Source: an uncultured Oscillospiraceae bacterium
Lineage (GTDB): Bacteria; Bacillota; Clostridia; Oscillospirales; Oscillospiraceae
DNA length: 5,480 bases
Assembly: GCA_934623545.1 (NCBI GenBank)
Contig: CAKTVN010000123.1
Coordinates: 1-5,480, forward strand
Direction of reading: 5' to 3'
The notes beneath the pieces are model-generated. The model did not search any database. It was not told where the DNA came from and saw only the letters and a list, made by a program, of their open reading frames with translations. Below, piece by piece: positions 4,563 through 5,480 of the stretch; positions within the stretch are counted from its first letter, which is position 1, and each line of letters starts with the position of its first letter. The translations under genes and the position numbers were made by a program.

Positions 4563-5480
4563 ATGAAACCAAATCGCAGGACCCATATCCGCCGCGCGCT
4601 GTCCGCGCTTTTGATCGCGGCGGTCGCCGTGACGATGCTCTCCGGGCTCCGGAGCGCACCGGTCGGCGCGGCAAGCACAAAGGAGATATTGAAGGAGCTT
4701 CAGAAGCTGCGTGAGCAGCAGTCGGCGATCGAACAGAAGAGCACCTCGCTTGCCTCCGAGATCGCGGAAAACAAGAAGCAGACGCAGTCCATCGTAGAGC
4801 GCAAGTCGGACATCGACCGCCAGATAGAGCTGACGAACGAGACCATCGACAATTACAATCAGCAAATTCAGCAGTACAGCCTCCTGATCGCCGAAAAGCA
4901 GAAGGAGGTCGAAGCTGCCGAGGCGGAGGAGCAGGAGCTTCAGGAGCAGTATAAGGCGCGGCTGCGCGCGATGGAGGAGACCGGGACGATCTCGTACTGG
5001 TCGGTCCTGTTCCAGGCGAGCAGCTTCTCGGATCTGCTCGACCGGGTGGACATGATACACGAGATCGCGAAATCCGATCAGATCATGCTGAAAAAGCTCT
5101 CCGACGCGACCGCCGCCGTGCAGGAAAACCGCACGGAGCTCGAGCAGGAGCGCACCCAGATGGAGACCGCGATCACGGAGCTTGCCGCGCAGCAGACGCT
5201 CCTTGAGAAGCAGCGCACCGAGGCGGACGCACTTCTGATCGAGATCGCAGAGGCGAGCGAGCAGATGACCGCCGAATATCAGGAGTATCTCGCGCAGGAG
5301 GCGGAGCTCTCCAAGCAGATCGCCCAGTCGGAAAAGGACTACTATCAGGCGCTTGCGAAGGAAGAGGCGGCGCGGCTTGCAGAGCAGAACAAGAAAAACA
5401 ATTACGTCCCGGTCAATAAGGACTCGAGCGGCTTTCTATATCCGCTGCCTTACCGTGTCGCCATTACGGATTCCTACGGC
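4563..5480 (+). CDS. Secreted coiled-coil murein hydrolase/activator with M23-type C-terminus, 3'-truncated
   Basis: The frame is open from the ATG at 4563 to the window end and gives 306 residues with no stop. Residues 1-37 are a Sec signal peptide: basic N-region (R5, R6, R10, R11), hydrophobic core at about 12-28 and a V-G-A-A cleavage region at 34-37. Residues 38-135 are a Glu/Gln/Lys-rich coiled coil. Residues 143-172 contain S-Y-W-S-V-L-F-Q-A-S-S-F-S-D-L-L-D-R (144-161), the helix typical of PcsB/CwlO/EnvC-like proteins. A second coiled coil covers about 173-278. G-F-L-Y-P-L-P-Y-R-V-A-I-T-D-S-Y-G (290-306) matches the entry of an M23 (LytM-like) peptidase domain; the zinc ligands lie beyond the window, so whether it is catalytic or only an activator cannot be seen. 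It starts 2 bp after the ftsX stop, with AAGGTG as a weak ribosome site. Context indicates a peptidoglycan hydrolase or activator controlled by FtsEX outside the membrane. Confidence 0.9.
   Translation, partial: MKPNRRTHIRRALSALLIAAVAVTMLSGLRSAPVGAASTKEILKELQKLREQQSAIEQKSTSLASEIAENKKQTQSIVERKSDIDRQIELTNETIDNYNQQIQQYSLLIAEKQKEVEAAEAEEQELQEQYKARLRAMEETGTISYWSVLFQASSFSDLLDRVDMIHEIAKSDQIMLKKLSDATAAVQENRTELEQERTQMETAITELAAQQTLLEKQRTEADALLIEIAEASEQMTAEYQEYLAQEAELSKQIAQSEKDYYQALAKEEAARLAEQNKKNNYVPVNKDSSGFLYPLPYRVAITDSYG

Noticed and set aside
3643..4680. 345-codon minus-strand open frame opposite ftsX
   Set aside because: Its product is dominated by D, R, H, L and E with no family motif, it lies antisense to a clearly real ftsX, and such frames are common opposite GC-rich genes.

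Overview
The window looks like chromosomal DNA from a GC-rich Gram-positive anaerobe of class Clostridia, most likely in or near the Oscillospiraceae/Ruminococcaceae. This is inferred from the gene types (a DUF4830-like membrane protein, a YpsA-like SLOG protein, and FtsEX next to a coiled-coil M23-type hydrolase), the strong GGAGG ribosome binding sites and the GC-rich coding sequence. No mobile element, CRISPR array, tRNA or rRNA is visible.

Region 1 (1-351, +) is the C-terminal two thirds of a YpsA/DUF1273-type SLOG-fold protein whose start lies outside the window. It converges on region 2 (362-850, -), a small single-pass membrane protein with an extracytoplasmic DUF4830-like domain; the two stop codons are only 10 bp apart. 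A 91-bp divergent intergenic region carrying a perfect 8-bp tandem repeat separates region 2 from region 3 (942-1637, +), an RsuA-type 16S rRNA pseudouridine synthase that ends in a hairpin/U-tract terminator.

The next 225 bp (1638-1862) are markedly AT-rich. They hold the terminator, A/T tracts and a well-formed sigma-A promoter (TTGCAA, 17 bp, TATTAT). This promoter appears to drive a four-gene operon: a CdaR/PucR-family regulator (1863-2957), ftsE (2997-3686), ftsX (3673-4560, overlapping ftsE by 14 bp) and a secreted coiled-coil cell-wall hydrolase (4563 to beyond the window end, starting 2 bp after ftsX).

The operon logic is clear for its last three genes. FtsE is the cytoplasmic ATPase and FtsX the membrane partner with a large outer loop. 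The hydrolase has the CwlO/PcsB/EnvC-type coiled coil that FtsX is known to engage and activate outside the membrane, so ATP hydrolysis inside gates peptidoglycan cleavage outside. The less expected part is the diacid-regulator-like protein at the head of the operon. It suggests, but does not prove, ligand-dependent or autoregulated control of a cell-division/cell-wall module. I found no wholly new system; the regulator-FtsEX pairing and the non-coding elements around it are the parts most worth following up.
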